Assembly: GCA_937943625.1 (NCBI GenBank)
Contig: CALEAD010000007.1
Span: 124,001-188,000 of the forward strand
Direction: 5' to 3'
DNA from: an uncultured Anaerolineae bacterium
GTDB lineage: Bacteria; Chloroflexota; Anaerolineae; Promineifilales; Promineifilaceae
Length of the DNA stretch: 64,000 nt
In this document: positions 1-8,726 of the stretch, piece after piece
Numbering within the stretch: position 1 is the first letter of the stretch
Layout: each line of letters opens with the position of its first letter
Program-made: the position numbers and the translations under genes
Notes under the pieces: model-generated
Database searches by the model: none
What the model saw: the letters and a program-made list of their open reading frames with translations, nothing else
Told to the model about the DNA's origin: nothing

Positions 1-1346
1 TCCTGCTCTTTCTGCCCTACTTTCCCTACACTAAACACGCCCACCTCTTTGTTGGCCCCTTCAACTTCATGACTTCCCCACCTCGCACTTACCTGGGGCA
101 AATGAAAACGCTCAACTTTGCAGATGAATCCATTGAACAGTTTGGTGCCAAAAATCTGTTTGACTTGGAAAAAACCCGCCTGGTAGATGCCTACGCCTGC
201 ATCATGTGTAATCGTTGCCAGGAAGCGTGCCCCGCCTACAACACCGGTAAGGAGCTATCTCCAGCAGCGTTAGAAATCAACAAACGGTACTACCTGCGCG
301 AAAATATGGGCGACCTGGCTGCCGGCGCGCCCAGCGAGATACCCCTGCTGCAATTTGCCATCAGCGAGAGCGCCGTATGGGCATGTACAGCCTGCGGCGC
401 GTGTATAGACGTGTGTCCCGTCGGCAACACCCCTATGCTAGACATCATGGACATTCGCCGTGACCTGGTGCTGATGGCAAGCGAGTTCCCCAACGAATTG
501 CAGGGCGCGTTTCGCGGCATGGAACGCAACGGCAACCCCTGGCAATCTACCGAGAGCCGCATGGAGTGGACCAAACCTTTGCCCTTTGACGTGCCTACCG
601 TAGCAGAAAACCCGGATTATGAATACCTGTTTTGGGTTGGCTGCGCCGGCGCCTTTAACCCAGAGGCACAGCAAACGGCGCGCGCTGTCGCCACCATTTT
701 GCACGAAGCGGGTGTCAGCTTTGCCATTTTGGGCGATAACGAATCTTGCACGGGCGACTCGGCGCGACGCGCGGGTAACGAGTACCTGTTTTATGAAATG
801 GCGCTGGGTAACATTGAGACGCTGAACGCGGCTAAAGCAAACGAGCGCAAAATTGTGACGAGCTGCCCGCACTGCTTTACCACCCTGGGCAAAGAGTATG
901 GCGAACTGGGCGGCCATTATCAGGTGTTCCACCACACGCAGTTGATAGCTGACCTGGTGGGGCGGGGCAAGCTGCGCCTGAATGGACAACGGCTGGAAAA
1001 GGTGACCTTCCACGATCCGTGCTACCTGGGTCGCCACAATGGCGTCGTGAGTGAACCACGTGAGGCGCTGGCGAAGGCGGGCTTCCAACTGCTGGAGATG
1101 AAGCGGCACGGCACAAACTCTTTCTGCTGTGGTGCAGGCGGCGCGCAGATGTGGAAGGAGGAGGAACATGGCACGCAGGCTGTCAATATGAACCGCTACC
1201 ACGAGGCAAAGCGCACGGGCGCAAAAACGCTGGCGGTAGGCTGCCCCTTCTGTGCGACGATGATGCACGACGCGAACCGTGAAGAGGGCGCACCGATGCA
1301 GGTGCGCGATGTGGCAGAGCTAGTGCTGGAAGCAATGCAAAAGTAG
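1..1346 (+). CDS. (Fe-S)-binding oxidoreductase, HdrD/GlcF-like C-terminal part (5' end outside window)
   Basis: The frame is open from the window edge. The residues before the first internal ATG (position 69) include an LPYFPYTKHAHLFVGPFN stretch, which resembles the junction between a NarI-like membrane domain and the Fe-S part of heterodisulfide-reductase-related proteins. The true start is therefore upstream and the ATG at 69 is probably internal. Two 4Fe-4S motifs follow (CIMCNRCQEACP and CTACGACIDVCP). Two CCG-type cysteine domains come next: SCTGDS with SCPHC, then DPCYLG, FCCGAGG and GCPFC. Proteins of this build pass electrons between a membrane quinone or heme site and a soluble redox partner. 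The partner is not visible here. Function is inferred from the family; the substrate is unknown. Confidence 0.85.
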   Translation, partial: LLFLPYFPYTKHAHLFVGPFNFMTSPPRTYLGQMKTLNFADESIEQFGAKNLFDLEKTRLVDAYACIMCNRCQEACPAYNTGKELSPAALEINKRYYLRENMGDLAAGAPSEIPLLQFAISESAVWACTACGACIDVCPVGNTPMLDIMDIRRDLVLMASEFPNELQGAFRGMERNGNPWQSTESRMEWTKPLPFDVPTVAENPDYEYLFWVGCAGAFNPEAQQTARAVATILHEAGVSFAILGDNESCTGDSARRAGNEYLFYEMALGNIETLNAAKANERKIVTSCPHCFTTLGKEYGELGGHYQVFHHTQLIADLVGRGKLRLNGQRLEKVTFHDPCYLGRHNGVVSEPREALAKAGFQLLEMKRHGTNSFCCGAGGAQMWKEEEHGTQAVNMNRYHEAKRTGAKTLAVGCPFCATMMHDANREEGAPMQVRDVAELVLEAMQK

Positions 1347-1390
1347 GAGAGAATGGGAAGAGAGCATCCATTCTCTGGTCTTTCACGCGC

Positions 1391-2359
1391 CTAAAAAGTG
1401 GTGTAGTTGGTGATGAGCAGCTCGCTGATTTTGCCGCGCTGCGCGCTCTTGCTGTTGATGGCACGGCTGGCATATACCTTGTGAATGTGATAGCCCTGGT
1501 AAAGACGCTGGAAGAAGTGGTCGTCGGGGTTTGTGTTGTGCGGATCGGAGTTGCTGAGCATGAGCTTGGCGCAACGGCCGTCTAGTTCACGGTAGAACGC
1601 AGCCAGGCGCATCTGCTCGGCATCGTCAAAGGTGTGGCTGGCATAGGCGGTAAAGCTGGCGCTTTTGCTGAGGGGGCGGTAGGGGGGGTCAAAGTAGACA
1701 AAGGCGTGCGTGTCTACCAGGGAGCGGCATACCTCAAAGTCGGCGTGGCGAATTTCGGCGCGCTGTAAAACGGCCGCTGCTGCGCGCAAGTTGGGCGCAT
1801 CACAAATGGTGGGGCGTTCGTAACGGCCAAAGGGTACGTTGAACGCCCCTTTGGTGTTTACGCGGAACAGCCCGTTGAAACAGGTGCGGTTAAGAAAAAT
1901 GAGCTGTGCCGTTTTGCGGATTTGCGCTGTTTCGCAAGGTGCTGTCTCGCAAGCGGGGTCAGGCAGGCCAACGGCCGTTGCTTTGCCCACGCTCTGGTTA
2001 AATTCTGCCCGCACCTGGTAAAAAAATTTCTCCTGCTCGTCTTTGGCCAACGCGTGATATTGGCGCTGCATCTCCATGAGCAGCGCAATCACCTCTTCCA
2101 CGCTGTGCTGCAATGTCTGGTAGGCCAGAATTAAATCCCTGTTTTGGTCAGAAATGTAGTATTCGCGCGCGGGGTAGCTTTGCGCCACGTGAAAGAAGAC
2201 AGCGCTACCGCCAATGAACGGCTCCACGTAGCGATGGATACGGCCGTTTTTCAGCTCTGCGGGCAGGCGCGCATCTATCTGCGCCAGGAGCTGACGCTTA
2301 CCGCCAGCCCACTTTAGAAAGGGCTTGGCAATTGTGAGGGGAGTACCTGCGTGTGTCAT
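1391..2359 (-). CDS. dam: DNA adenine methylase, Dam/DpnM (D12) type, orphan
   Basis: 322 residues. The N-terminus carries the AdoMet-binding motif FLKWAGGKRQLL, then YVEPFIGGSAVFFH, and the catalytic DPPY motif appears as YFDPPYRPLS around residue 225. LNRTCFNGLFRVN is typical of GATC-type D12 methylases, so N6-adenine methylation of GATC is the most likely activity, although specificity cannot be read directly. No restriction endonuclease lies on either side, so this looks like an orphan regulatory or repair-associated methylase. About 25 extra residues (roughly 123-150) sit between the FNQSVG and LIFLNR blocks. They are encoded by a palindrome copy plus a tandem 15-bp duplication. The gene converges on the upstream Fe-S gene. 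Confidence 0.88.
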   Translation of the reverse strand: MTHAGTPLTIAKPFLKWAGGKRQLLAQIDARLPAELKNGRIHRYVEPFIGGSAVFFHVAQSYPAREYYISDQNRDLILAYQTLQHSVEEVIALLMEMQRQYHALAKDEQEKFFYQVRAEFNQSVGKATAVGLPDPACETAPCETAQIRKTAQLIFLNRTCFNGLFRVNTKGAFNVPFGRYERPTICDAPNLRAAAAVLQRAEIRHADFEVCRSLVDTHAFVYFDPPYRPLSKSASFTAYASHTFDDAEQMRLAAFYRELDGRCAKLMLSNSDPHNTNPDDHFFQRLYQGYHIHKVYASRAINSKSAQRGKISELLITNYTTF

Positions 2360-2377
2360 GCGGAAGGGTGTATCAGT

Positions 2378-2482
2378 CTCCCTTGAAAATGACCGCCGAC
2401 CGCAGATTACCCATCACTGGCAAAATTGCGGTCAGCAGTTGGCGGTCAAAAAGTACAGATTACTTGAAGCATGCCCAAAATT
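2378..2482 (-). repeat. Family-1 intergenic palindromic repeat, copy 1 (partial)
   Basis: It contains GACCGCCGACCGC, then CCCATCACTGGCAAAATTGC and GGCGGTCAA, followed by a degraded TACTTGAAGCATGCC end. It lies between dam and the flippase-like gene. Read on the minus strand, one end is GGTCATTTTCAAGGGAG, the same Shine-Dalgarno-like terminus found in other copies, although here it is 18 nt from the dam start. Confidence 0.75.
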
Positions 2483-2499
2483 CACCCACTACCCCGCTA

Positions 2500-3567
2500 T
2501 TATACCCACAAATTCGCCTTATCGGGGCGGCGGGCACGCCACCAACGGCCGCCGGCCCAGGCCAGGCCTATCAACCCCAGCAGCACGTCGCGCGCGCGAA
2601 TGAGCAGACTGGCGCTAACGGCCGTTGCCACAGCCAGGGATGGGTTGACTCCCAGCAGTTTCAGCATCAGCACCTGGCTGGCCTCCAGCGCCCCCAGGCC
2701 GCCGGGCAGGGGCAGCAGGTAGGCCAGGCGCGCCGCCGTGAGCATGGCCAGCGTCTGCACCAGGGTCAGTGGCGCAGCCAAAAAGTGCAGCATCAGCGCG
2801 TACTCCGCCACCATCAACAGCCAGCCAGCCAGAGAAATGAGCAGCGCCAGCAGCATGGCGCGGGGGGCATTCTGGCAAAAAACAGTGGCCTGGTGTTCGC
2901 TGGCTTGCAGCAAGGCGCTCACGCGGCGGGCGCGCGGCCCCCAGAAAGGCAAACGCTCAAGCTGGCGCAGCAGCCGCCCTATGGGATATTGTCCGCGCCA
3001 GGTGGCCAGCAGGAAAAGTGCGATGGCAGAAACGAGCGCCAGGGGGAAAACGGCCGTTTGCCAGCCAATGACCGCGCCCAAAAAGCCCTGCCACAGCAGC
3101 ACCCCGACCCCCAGCGCCAGAGAGAGAAAATTGACCAACAGCTCCAGCAGCTTATCAAGCGTGACGGCGGCAACGGCCGTTTCCCGCGCCACGCCATGTT
3201 CCCGCTCCACCAACGCCACTTGCAGCGGCTCCCCGCCAAAGTGCGGCCCCGGCGTAAAGTAACTGACGCCAAATGCCGCCAGGCGATGCAGCAACAGGCA
3301 CAAAAAAGGAAGGCGGTAGCCCATGCCGCGCAAAATCAGCCACCAACGGCCGTTCAGCGCCAATAGCACCAGTCCATTCAGCAGCAACAGTACCAACAGG
3401 TTCGCCAGGGAAAGCTGACGCAGCACCAGGCCTACCTGGCGCAAGGGAATTTGCGCCAGTACCCAGCCCAACAGCAGGAGTGCCAGCAGCGGCAGTAGCG
3501 TTGCTCGCAGAGTAGCTTGTATCCTGCCCCACGCTTCTTGCCCCTGGCCTGCTGCCTTCTGCCTCAT
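2500..3567 (-). CDS. Lysylphosphatidylglycerol synthase-like TM / UPF0104 flippase-like membrane protein
   Basis: 355 residues starting MRQKAAGQ. A longer open frame upstream overlaps the preceding gene and is not used. The chosen ATG overlaps the stop of the preceding gene by four bases (ATGA), which suggests translational coupling. It is an integral membrane protein with about seven or eight hydrophobic segments. The blocks AFGVSYFTPGPHFGGEPLQ and TLDKLLELL are typical of the lysylphosphatidylglycerol-synthase TM region (YbhN/AglD-like). Family members move or modify lipids or lipid-linked glycans. With a CDP-alcohol phosphatidyltransferase directly upstream, a role in polar-lipid synthesis or translocation is plausible, but the substrate is unknown. 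Confidence 0.8.
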   Translation of the reverse strand: MRQKAAGQGQEAWGRIQATLRATLLPLLALLLLGWVLAQIPLRQVGLVLRQLSLANLLVLLLLNGLVLLALNGRWWLILRGMGYRLPFLCLLLHRLAAFGVSYFTPGPHFGGEPLQVALVEREHGVARETAVAAVTLDKLLELLVNFLSLALGVGVLLWQGFLGAVIGWQTAVFPLALVSAIALFLLATWRGQYPIGRLLRQLERLPFWGPRARRVSALLQASEHQATVFCQNAPRAMLLALLISLAGWLLMVAEYALMLHFLAAPLTLVQTLAMLTAARLAYLLPLPGGLGALEASQVLMLKLLGVNPSLAVATAVSASLLIRARDVLLGLIGLAWAGGRWWRARRPDKANLWV

Positions 3568-4757
3568 GCTCCACCAAAGCGCCGCGCGAGAAAATGCTCC
3601 TCCGGCTGCGTCCACAGCGAAAATGGCCCTGTGCCCAGCAGCATCAGCGTAACCACGCACGCCAGCGTCACGCTGTTTAGTGCGCCTGCCCCCTGGCTGA
3701 TGAAGTCGAAGGCAATGGGAAAGACCAACAGCACGGAAAAGAGCCGCCCCAGCAGCCCCAGGGCAATCAGCACCGCGCCAACGCCGAAGAGCAGCAGGGC
3801 CGCGCCGGCCAGCGCCTCTGCCCAGGGCAGCCGCCAGCCGGCCAACAGCGCCGCCCAGGGAGTCGGGGGAAAGGAGAGGGAGTGCATGAGGAAAACGGCC
3901 GTTGCCAGCAATATACTGCGCAGCACGGGGGGCAACGCGCGGCGCGTCAGCCAGACAATGCGCCTTTGCCAACGGCCGTAAGCCAGGCTCGCGGGGTCCA
4001 GTTGTCCTGCCGCCACCAGCCAATCGCGCAAAAAGCTAACGGCCGTTGCCGCGGCAAAAATCGTGCCTGCAATCGTCGCCCCCAGCGGGGGCACAATTGG
4101 CCACAGCACCGCGCTCATAAACCCCATCTGGAAACCGGCAAAAATACGCCGGTGCACGCTAGGGGGCAGCTCATAAATCGGTAATCTGCGCCGCCTGCGC
4201 CACCACAGCCCCAGGAGAAAAAAGTAGCGCGCCAGCCCCAGGGGCAAATACCACAGCGGCAACTGTCCATAGTTCACCGCTAACAGCGTCACCAACAGCA
4301 TCCCCAGGCCGTCGAACTCCATGTCCAGGCGCGCGCCTAGCAGCGTCGCATGGCGTGTGCGGCGCGCCACGTAGCCATCCAGGTAGTCAGCGATAATGGC
4401 ACAGGTGTACAACAGCATCGGCAGCCAGGCCAGGGCGCCGGGAGGCCAGGGAGAAAAGAGAAAGCCGCTCATCAGCGCCAGCGCCAGGCCGCGCGCCAGG
4501 GTCAGGCCGTTGCCATAGCCCAGGCTAGGCAGAACGGCTGCTTCCCCTTCGCGATAATTCAACGGCAGCCCGCGCCACAGCAGCCACAGCCCGTACAGCA
4601 GCAAGGGCACAGCCAGCAGCGCCCAACGCCCGGCGTCTTGCCAGACCGGGGCCAACACCAGATAGCCGCCCAGCCACGTTGCCAGCCAGACAGCCGTTAC
4701 CCCTGCCGCGCGCCTACGTAGCGCCCGTGGCAGAGAGGCAAACGAATAAGATGTCAT
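3564..4757 (-). CDS. CDP-alcohol phosphatidyltransferase with extra C-terminal membrane domain
   Basis: 397 residues. The full family signature is present: D124, D127-G128, A131-R132, G141, D145 and D149 (DYLDGYVARR, then GARLDMEFD). It should therefore transfer a phosphatidyl group from a CDP-linked lipid to an alcohol acceptor in the membrane. Typical members are about 180-220 residues. This one has an extra hydrophobic N-terminal stretch and, after about residue 275, roughly 120 residues with four hydrophobic segments that look DoxX-like. The fusion call is tentative. It overlaps the next gene by 4 nt, so the two are probably one operon. The polar head group cannot be predicted. Confidence 0.82.
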   Translation of the reverse strand: MTSYSFASLPRALRRRAAGVTAVWLATWLGGYLVLAPVWQDAGRWALLAVPLLLYGLWLLWRGLPLNYREGEAAVLPSLGYGNGLTLARGLALALMSGFLFSPWPPGALAWLPMLLYTCAIIADYLDGYVARRTRHATLLGARLDMEFDGLGMLLVTLLAVNYGQLPLWYLPLGLARYFFLLGLWWRRRRRLPIYELPPSVHRRIFAGFQMGFMSAVLWPIVPPLGATIAGTIFAAATAVSFLRDWLVAAGQLDPASLAYGRWQRRIVWLTRRALPPVLRSILLATAVFLMHSLSFPPTPWAALLAGWRLPWAEALAGAALLLFGVGAVLIALGLLGRLFSVLLVFPIAFDFISQGAGALNSVTLACVVTLMLLGTGPFSLWTQPEEHFLARRFGGA

Positions 4758-4894
4758 AGAAATAAATAAAGGAAACGGCCGTTGTATGCCTGACAGAGTG
4801 AGGGTGAAAAGGCGAACAGCTTAACGACAGTCAACAGGGCAACAAATTTGCACTTTACCGGGCGACGGGTTCCCAAGTTACAGGTTGCTCTGAC

Positions 4895-5395
4895 CTACCA
4901 GCCTTTTGTACCGGGTTCTCCCTTAAACGGCCCCACAATGTCATGCGTAATCCAGCCACCGTAAAAGTCCCCTGGTTGCGGCCTCACCTTTTCTCCATCT
5001 ACATAGCACGCATCCATTGGGCCGGCGTAAAACGCCACATAATTTTTAATGGCCGCAAACGCTGGCGTTGGGTTGGCATAATACCACGCTGCCGCTTCAG
5101 CGCGCCGTCTGCCTACCACCACCGTGTAATACTCCGCCTGCCCCTTCCACTCACACCAGGAAAAACCGGCCGTTGGCTCCAGGCACGTTTGCAAAATATC
5201 TGCCGGGGGAATGTAATAGACAGGCGGATGGCTCGTCTCCAACACGCGATAAGCGCGCGTCGTGTCAGCGATCACCACCCCATTAAACACCACCTGAATA
5301 TGTTTAGAAGTCGGCTCCAGGCGCGGCGGGCGCGGGTAGTCCCACACCGATTCTTGCCCTGGACCCGGCTCTATTGGCTGAATTTGCGATAACAT
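4895..5395 (-). CDS. DUF427 domain protein
   Basis: About 166 residues. Three consecutive ATG codons lie at 5401, 5398 and 5395 behind an AGGAG at 5404-5408; the third gives the best spacing and is used here. The blocks VWDYPRPPRLEPT, VVFNGVVIADT, GFSWCEWKGQAEY and GPMDACYVDGEKV match the DUF427 family, small soluble proteins of unknown function. A longer reading from 5446 would precede the ribosome-binding site and is unlikely. The gene stands alone, with a repeat element upstream. Confidence 0.85.
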   Translation of the reverse strand: MLSQIQPIEPGPGQESVWDYPRPPRLEPTSKHIQVVFNGVVIADTTRAYRVLETSHPPVYYIPPADILQTCLEPTAGFSWCEWKGQAEYYTVVVGRRRAEAAAWYYANPTPAFAAIKNYVAFYAGPMDACYVDGEKVRPQPGDFYGGWITHDIVGPFKGEPGTKGW

Positions 5396-5473
5396 CATCA
5401 TAACTCCTGGAAATATATATACCCTCTGTATAGTTACCTCGCACAATCCAATAGATTAAGAGTAAATTTTTGG

Positions 5474-5613
5474 GCATGATTCAAGCGATCTTTACCATTT
5501 GACCGCCGACTGCTGACCGCCGACCGCGATTTTGCCGGTGATGAGAGGTGTGCCGTCAGCCGTCTGCGGTCAGAAATTCATAAAGCACCGCTTCCCGAAA
5601 AATGAACCATGCC
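5474..5613 (+). repeat. Family-1 MITE-like repeat, copy 2 (full length)
   Basis: About 140 bp. It begins CATGATTCAAGCGATCTTTAC and ends with a degraded inverse, TTCATAAAGCACCGCTTCCC, then GAACCATGCC. The core has GACCGCCGAC-type arms around GCGATTTTGCCGGTGATG and CGTCTGCGGTCAG. It aligns along its whole length with the copy at 18515-18654. No coding content. Confidence 0.85.
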
Positions 5614-5829
5614 ATTTTTGGGTTCGTGTGCTGGCAAAAGCGGTCAGTAATTGGCCTTTACTCGCTGTAGCGCAGACTTCAATGCGCCACCTCTGGAAGG
5701 TGCTTTTCTTTGCCAGCAACTTCTCGAAACGCAATATACAGAGGAAAAAGAGCAGAGGGTGTGGTGTGATACACACAATGACACCCCGTAAGTTTACACA
5801 ATAATCAGCACCCTTATCACAGGGGATTG
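5614..5829. other. Intergenic stretch, nothing recognised
   Basis: This lies between the repeat and the stop of the minus-strand lipoprotein gene. It contains a small CACCT/AGGTG hairpin followed by TTTT near 5690-5705, but no gene on the plus strand upstream would need it. No supported gene. Confidence 0.4.
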
Positions 5830-6537
5830 TCAGGGAATGGGTGGTTCAATCACAAAGGCTTCATCAAACTGGCTAAAGTCCACCTGCCAGATGCTTGGCT
5901 CTTCACTACCCGCCACCGGTTCGATGACAAGAATGCGGTGCAAGAGAAAGCTCCCTGGCTCTACCCACATTGTTACCTGCACAGTTTCCGGGCCAATCAG
6001 TGTGCCACTCATTTCGTACAGTTTGCTGCTGGTTGCTTCACCAGTAATTTTGTACAAAGAGACATTTGCCCCACCCTCCAGCTTTTCCTGGCCCTCCAGA
6101 ACAACGTTGGTCAGGTCGGCAGCCAGAATGGCGGGCAACCCTACATCTTCACGGAAGAGAACAGAGGGATTAAAGCCCCAGTTCGGGGGCAGCGTTTCCC
6201 ACTGCCCCGTCAGCGGGTTTGTCTGCCACTGTGTCTCACCAATGCTGACGATGGCGATATTGGTGACCAACCCCGGCACAATCACGCGCACCATGGCGCG
6301 TGCGCGATCAGGGGCGGCATACTCTCCTTCGGCACGGCGCAGGGAGAGTGTGTTGCTGGCGTCTAGGTATGCCGGCGCGCCACTGCGGTCAATGACAAAG
6401 CGAAACCCTTGCAGTGAGGCCATTTTTGCCGCTGCCCGGCTCACAATCTCTGCCGCAGTGGGTTCCGGCGGCGCATCAGAACGACAGGCAATCAGCAGGC
6501 ACAATAGCAATAAGAGAAGGTTTGCTCGTTTTACCAT
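5830..6537 (-). CDS. LppX/LprAFG-like lipoprotein
   Basis: 235 residues. The N-terminus MVKRANLLLLLLCLLIAC is a lipoprotein signal peptide with lipobox LIAC, so C18 is the predicted lipidated residue. Blocks such as ASLQGFRFVIDRSG, YKITGEA and VTMWVEPGSFLLHRI fit the LppX_LprAFG fold, whose characterised members bind hydrophobic lipids outside the membrane. It is divergent from the MFS transporter at 6889. In mycobacteria LprG works with an MFS pump, so the pairing is noted, but the transporter here belongs to a different MFS branch. The ligand is unknown. Confidence 0.75.
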   Translation of the reverse strand: MVKRANLLLLLLCLLIACRSDAPPEPTAAEIVSRAAAKMASLQGFRFVIDRSGAPAYLDASNTLSLRRAEGEYAAPDRARAMVRVIVPGLVTNIAIVSIGETQWQTNPLTGQWETLPPNWGFNPSVLFREDVGLPAILAADLTNVVLEGQEKLEGGANVSLYKITGEATSSKLYEMSGTLIGPETVQVTMWVEPGSFLLHRILVIEPVAGSEEPSIWQVDFSQFDEAFVIEPPIP

Positions 6538-6888
6538 AATACAGAGTTTACCGTACCTGAAGCAGAAAAAACAAGCAACATAACAACTTGAGTCAAAAAG
6601 GCGAAATTATGGCGGGGACAGGCATGGTTCAAGCGATACGGACTTCTCCGTACCATCTCGCCCACCCGCATCAAATTTAGAATTGCCACATGTTAAATTT
6701 TCGTTCACCCATCGTGTAAGAATCAGGTAAACTTTGCCCAGCAACTGCCCTCTGGCAAATTGGCGGGAAAGCCCATTGGCTATGAAGGCATCTTCACCTG
6801 GCTGATGCCTGCCGCGCGGGTGCCACAGGGTCTTTTCCGGCAATCTGCCAGGTACAGGCAAAATACCATGGCCTATTAAGGAGGAAAA
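6538..6888. other. Intergenic region between divergent lipoprotein and MFS genes
   Basis: It holds an isolated GGCATGGTTCAAGCGA word at about 6622-6637, the terminal sequence of family-1 repeats without the rest of the element. Otherwise only short open frames without recognisable similarity are present. An AAGGAGG ribosome-binding site lies just before 6889. No clear promoter was picked. Confidence 0.5.
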
Positions 6889-8127
6889 ATGAGCAGCAGC
6901 ATAAGCAGCCACAAGTTCGATTACCGCAAAACTTTCATTGTTGGTTTTGGCTTCTTGGGCATCAGTGTTATCTGGCCAATTTTTAACCAGTTTGTGCCGA
7001 TATTCTTGCAGGCAGGAGACCCGCAGGCAGGGGTGGTTGGCCTGGGGCTGACGCCAGCCCTGGCACTATTTATTATGACCTGGGATAATCTGATCAATAT
7101 CTTTATGCAGCCATGGGTAGGGGCCAGGAGTGACGCTACCTGGAATCGCTTTGGCCGGCGCAAGCCGTGGATTTTATTGGGGCTGCCCATTGCGGTGCTT
7201 GGTTTTGTGCTGCTGCCTTTTGCGCAAACGGCCGTAGCCATTGCCGCCTTCATTCTCATCACCAATTTTGGTATGGCCCTCTTCCGCTCGCCTACTGTAG
7301 CCTGGCTGGGCGACCTGTTTCCCGCTGAAGACCGCAGCAAAGCCAACGGCATCATCAACCTGATGGGTGGCGTGGGGGGACTGCTGGCCTTTTTTGGCGG
7401 CGGGTTGCTCTACAACGCTTTTGGCAAGAGTGCGCCTTTTGTGGGTGGGGCGGTTTTGCTGGTGGTGGCGGCATTAACGGCCGTCTGGCGCGTGCAGGAA
7501 CCGCCCAAAATCCAAGGCGACAGCGAACCGGATGGCGGGGTGCTGGCGAATTTACGCCAGGTGTTTCACAATCCGGACAAAAGCGGCGTTTTCGTCCTGC
7601 TGGCCATTCTGCTCTGGTTCATCGCCTTCAATGCGCTGGAAGCGGGCTTATCCTCTTTTGCCGTGTACACCCTGGGGATTGGCGCCGGCAACGCTTCCCT
7701 CTATGCTGGTGCGGTCACCATTACCATCATCGCCTTTGCTCTGCCTGCAGGGCTGATCGGCACCAAATTCGGCCGTCGCTCCACCATTATGGTCGGGCTG
7801 ACCGGGTTAACACTTATTCTACTGGTCGGGTTTGTAGCCATACAAGAGGTGGTAACCTTTATCATCGCCCTGGTGCTGGTGGGCATTTTTTGGGCTTGCG
7901 TCAATGTCAACAGCCTGCCCATGGTCTACGATTATGGCGATGAACGCAAAATTGGCGCCTACACCGGCCTTTACTACTTCTCCTCACAGACGGCAGCCGT
8001 GCTGGGGCCGACCATGGGCGGCATTGTGGTAGACGTGTTAGGAGATGAATATCGTTGGCTGTTTGCCTTTAGCGCCGTCTTTATGGCCCTGGCCTGGCTG
8101 GCTATGAGCCACGTGCGCAAGCAGTAG
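6889..8127 (+). CDS. MFS transporter, SLC45/GPH-like
   Basis: 412 residues with about 12 hydrophobic segments and a strong AAGGAGG ribosome-binding site. The motif WDNLINIFMQPWVGARSD, then RFGRRKPWILLG, resembles the SLC45/glycoside-pentoside-hexuronide branch of the major facilitator superfamily, whose members usually move sugars or sugar conjugates with a cation. LGDLFPAEDRSKANGI is the conserved loop after TM5. The substrate cannot be told from sequence. It stands alone, divergent from the lipoprotein gene and followed by repeats. Confidence 0.82.
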   Translation: MSSSISSHKFDYRKTFIVGFGFLGISVIWPIFNQFVPIFLQAGDPQAGVVGLGLTPALALFIMTWDNLINIFMQPWVGARSDATWNRFGRRKPWILLGLPIAVLGFVLLPFAQTAVAIAAFILITNFGMALFRSPTVAWLGDLFPAEDRSKANGIINLMGGVGGLLAFFGGGLLYNAFGKSAPFVGGAVLLVVAALTAVWRVQEPPKIQGDSEPDGGVLANLRQVFHNPDKSGVFVLLAILLWFIAFNALEAGLSSFAVYTLGIGAGNASLYAGAVTITIIAFALPAGLIGTKFGRRSTIMVGLTGLTLILLVGFVAIQEVVTFIIALVLVGIFWACVNVNSLPMVYDYGDERKIGAYTGLYYFSSQTAAVLGPTMGGIVVDVLGDEYRWLFAFSAVFMALAWLAMSHVRKQ

Positions 8128-8189
8128 TTAAATGGCGGCGCAGGCCTGCCGGTTACGGCACGGGGGCTCAATAAACAAAAGCCGACAAG

Positions 8190-8330
8190 CTTCATCTTAT
8201 CAGGAAACGGTGCTTTATAAATTTCTGACCGCCGACGGCTGACCGCAGACCGCCGGGCTTGAGACAAATTGCAGGCGGCTGTCCGCGGCCGGCGGTCAAA
8301 TTTGTAAGGATCCGTCTGAACCATGCCCAA
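8190..8330 (-). repeat. Family-1 MITE-like repeat, copy 3 (full length, inverted)
   Basis: It reads TTCATCTTATCAGGAAACGG then TGCTTTATAAATTTCTGACC, the reverse complement of the right end of the other copies, and finishes with AAATTTGTAAGGATC and GAACCATGCCC. It lies downstream of the MFS gene. Confidence 0.8.
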
Positions 8331-8378
8331 ACACCTGGCCAACCTGGTTGAAGTCCACCTGCTGATGGCAACTGGCAT

Positions 8379-8465
8379 CTGGCGAGTTTGTGCCGATCTC
8401 TGGCGCCGTAACGCGATTTGGTCAAATTGCGCTACACTGGCCGCTAGCAAAAACGCCAATGTCCA
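8379..8465 (+). repeat. Family-2 palindromic repeat, copy 1
   Basis: The core GCGCCGTAACGCGATTTGG then TCAAATTGCGCTAC forms an inverted repeat. The flanks (TCTGGCGAG before, CCAATGTCCAGT after) align with the copy at 45414-45500. No coding content. Confidence 0.75.
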
Positions 8466-8613
8466 GTAGGCCAATGAAGCCGTGTCAAAGGGCTTGACAG
8501 GTCAAAAGGCAAAGTGCAAGTTCGTCTAGTCACCTCTGAACTCTAAATTCAAGTCAAGTACCGGTGACCAAAGAGTGGTAAATTCTACCCATAGGCTCTC
8601 TGCGAATCGCCGT

Positions 8614-8619
8614 TATAAT
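8614..8619 (+). promoter_or_regulatory. Candidate -10 box for cpaF-like gene
   Basis: A perfect TATAAT lies 108 nt upstream of the CpaF-like start. No good -35 is present at 16-18 bp, so the call is weak. Confidence 0.3.
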
Positions 8620-8726
8620 AGCCCTTGTACCATCAGGTGACGAAGCGCGTAAAAAACCTGGAGCACAGACTTCTCTCCTGATGGAAGAAATATCCCGTCC
8701 GTGCTCCCAAGTTGCAGGAAAAAATC

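Noticed and set aside
2353..3366. 337-codon open frame on the plus strand starting in a repeat
   Set aside because: Gln/Arg-rich shadow of the flippase-like gene; the opposite strand has clear family motifs.
5690..5705. Terminator-like hairpin with TTTT on the plus strand
   Set aside because: No plus-strand gene lies upstream for several kilobases, so there is nothing for it to terminate.
6607..6912. 101-codon minus-strand frame upstream of the MFS gene
   Set aside because: It would overlap the MFS start and ribosome-binding site, has no family similarity and contains an isolated repeat end.
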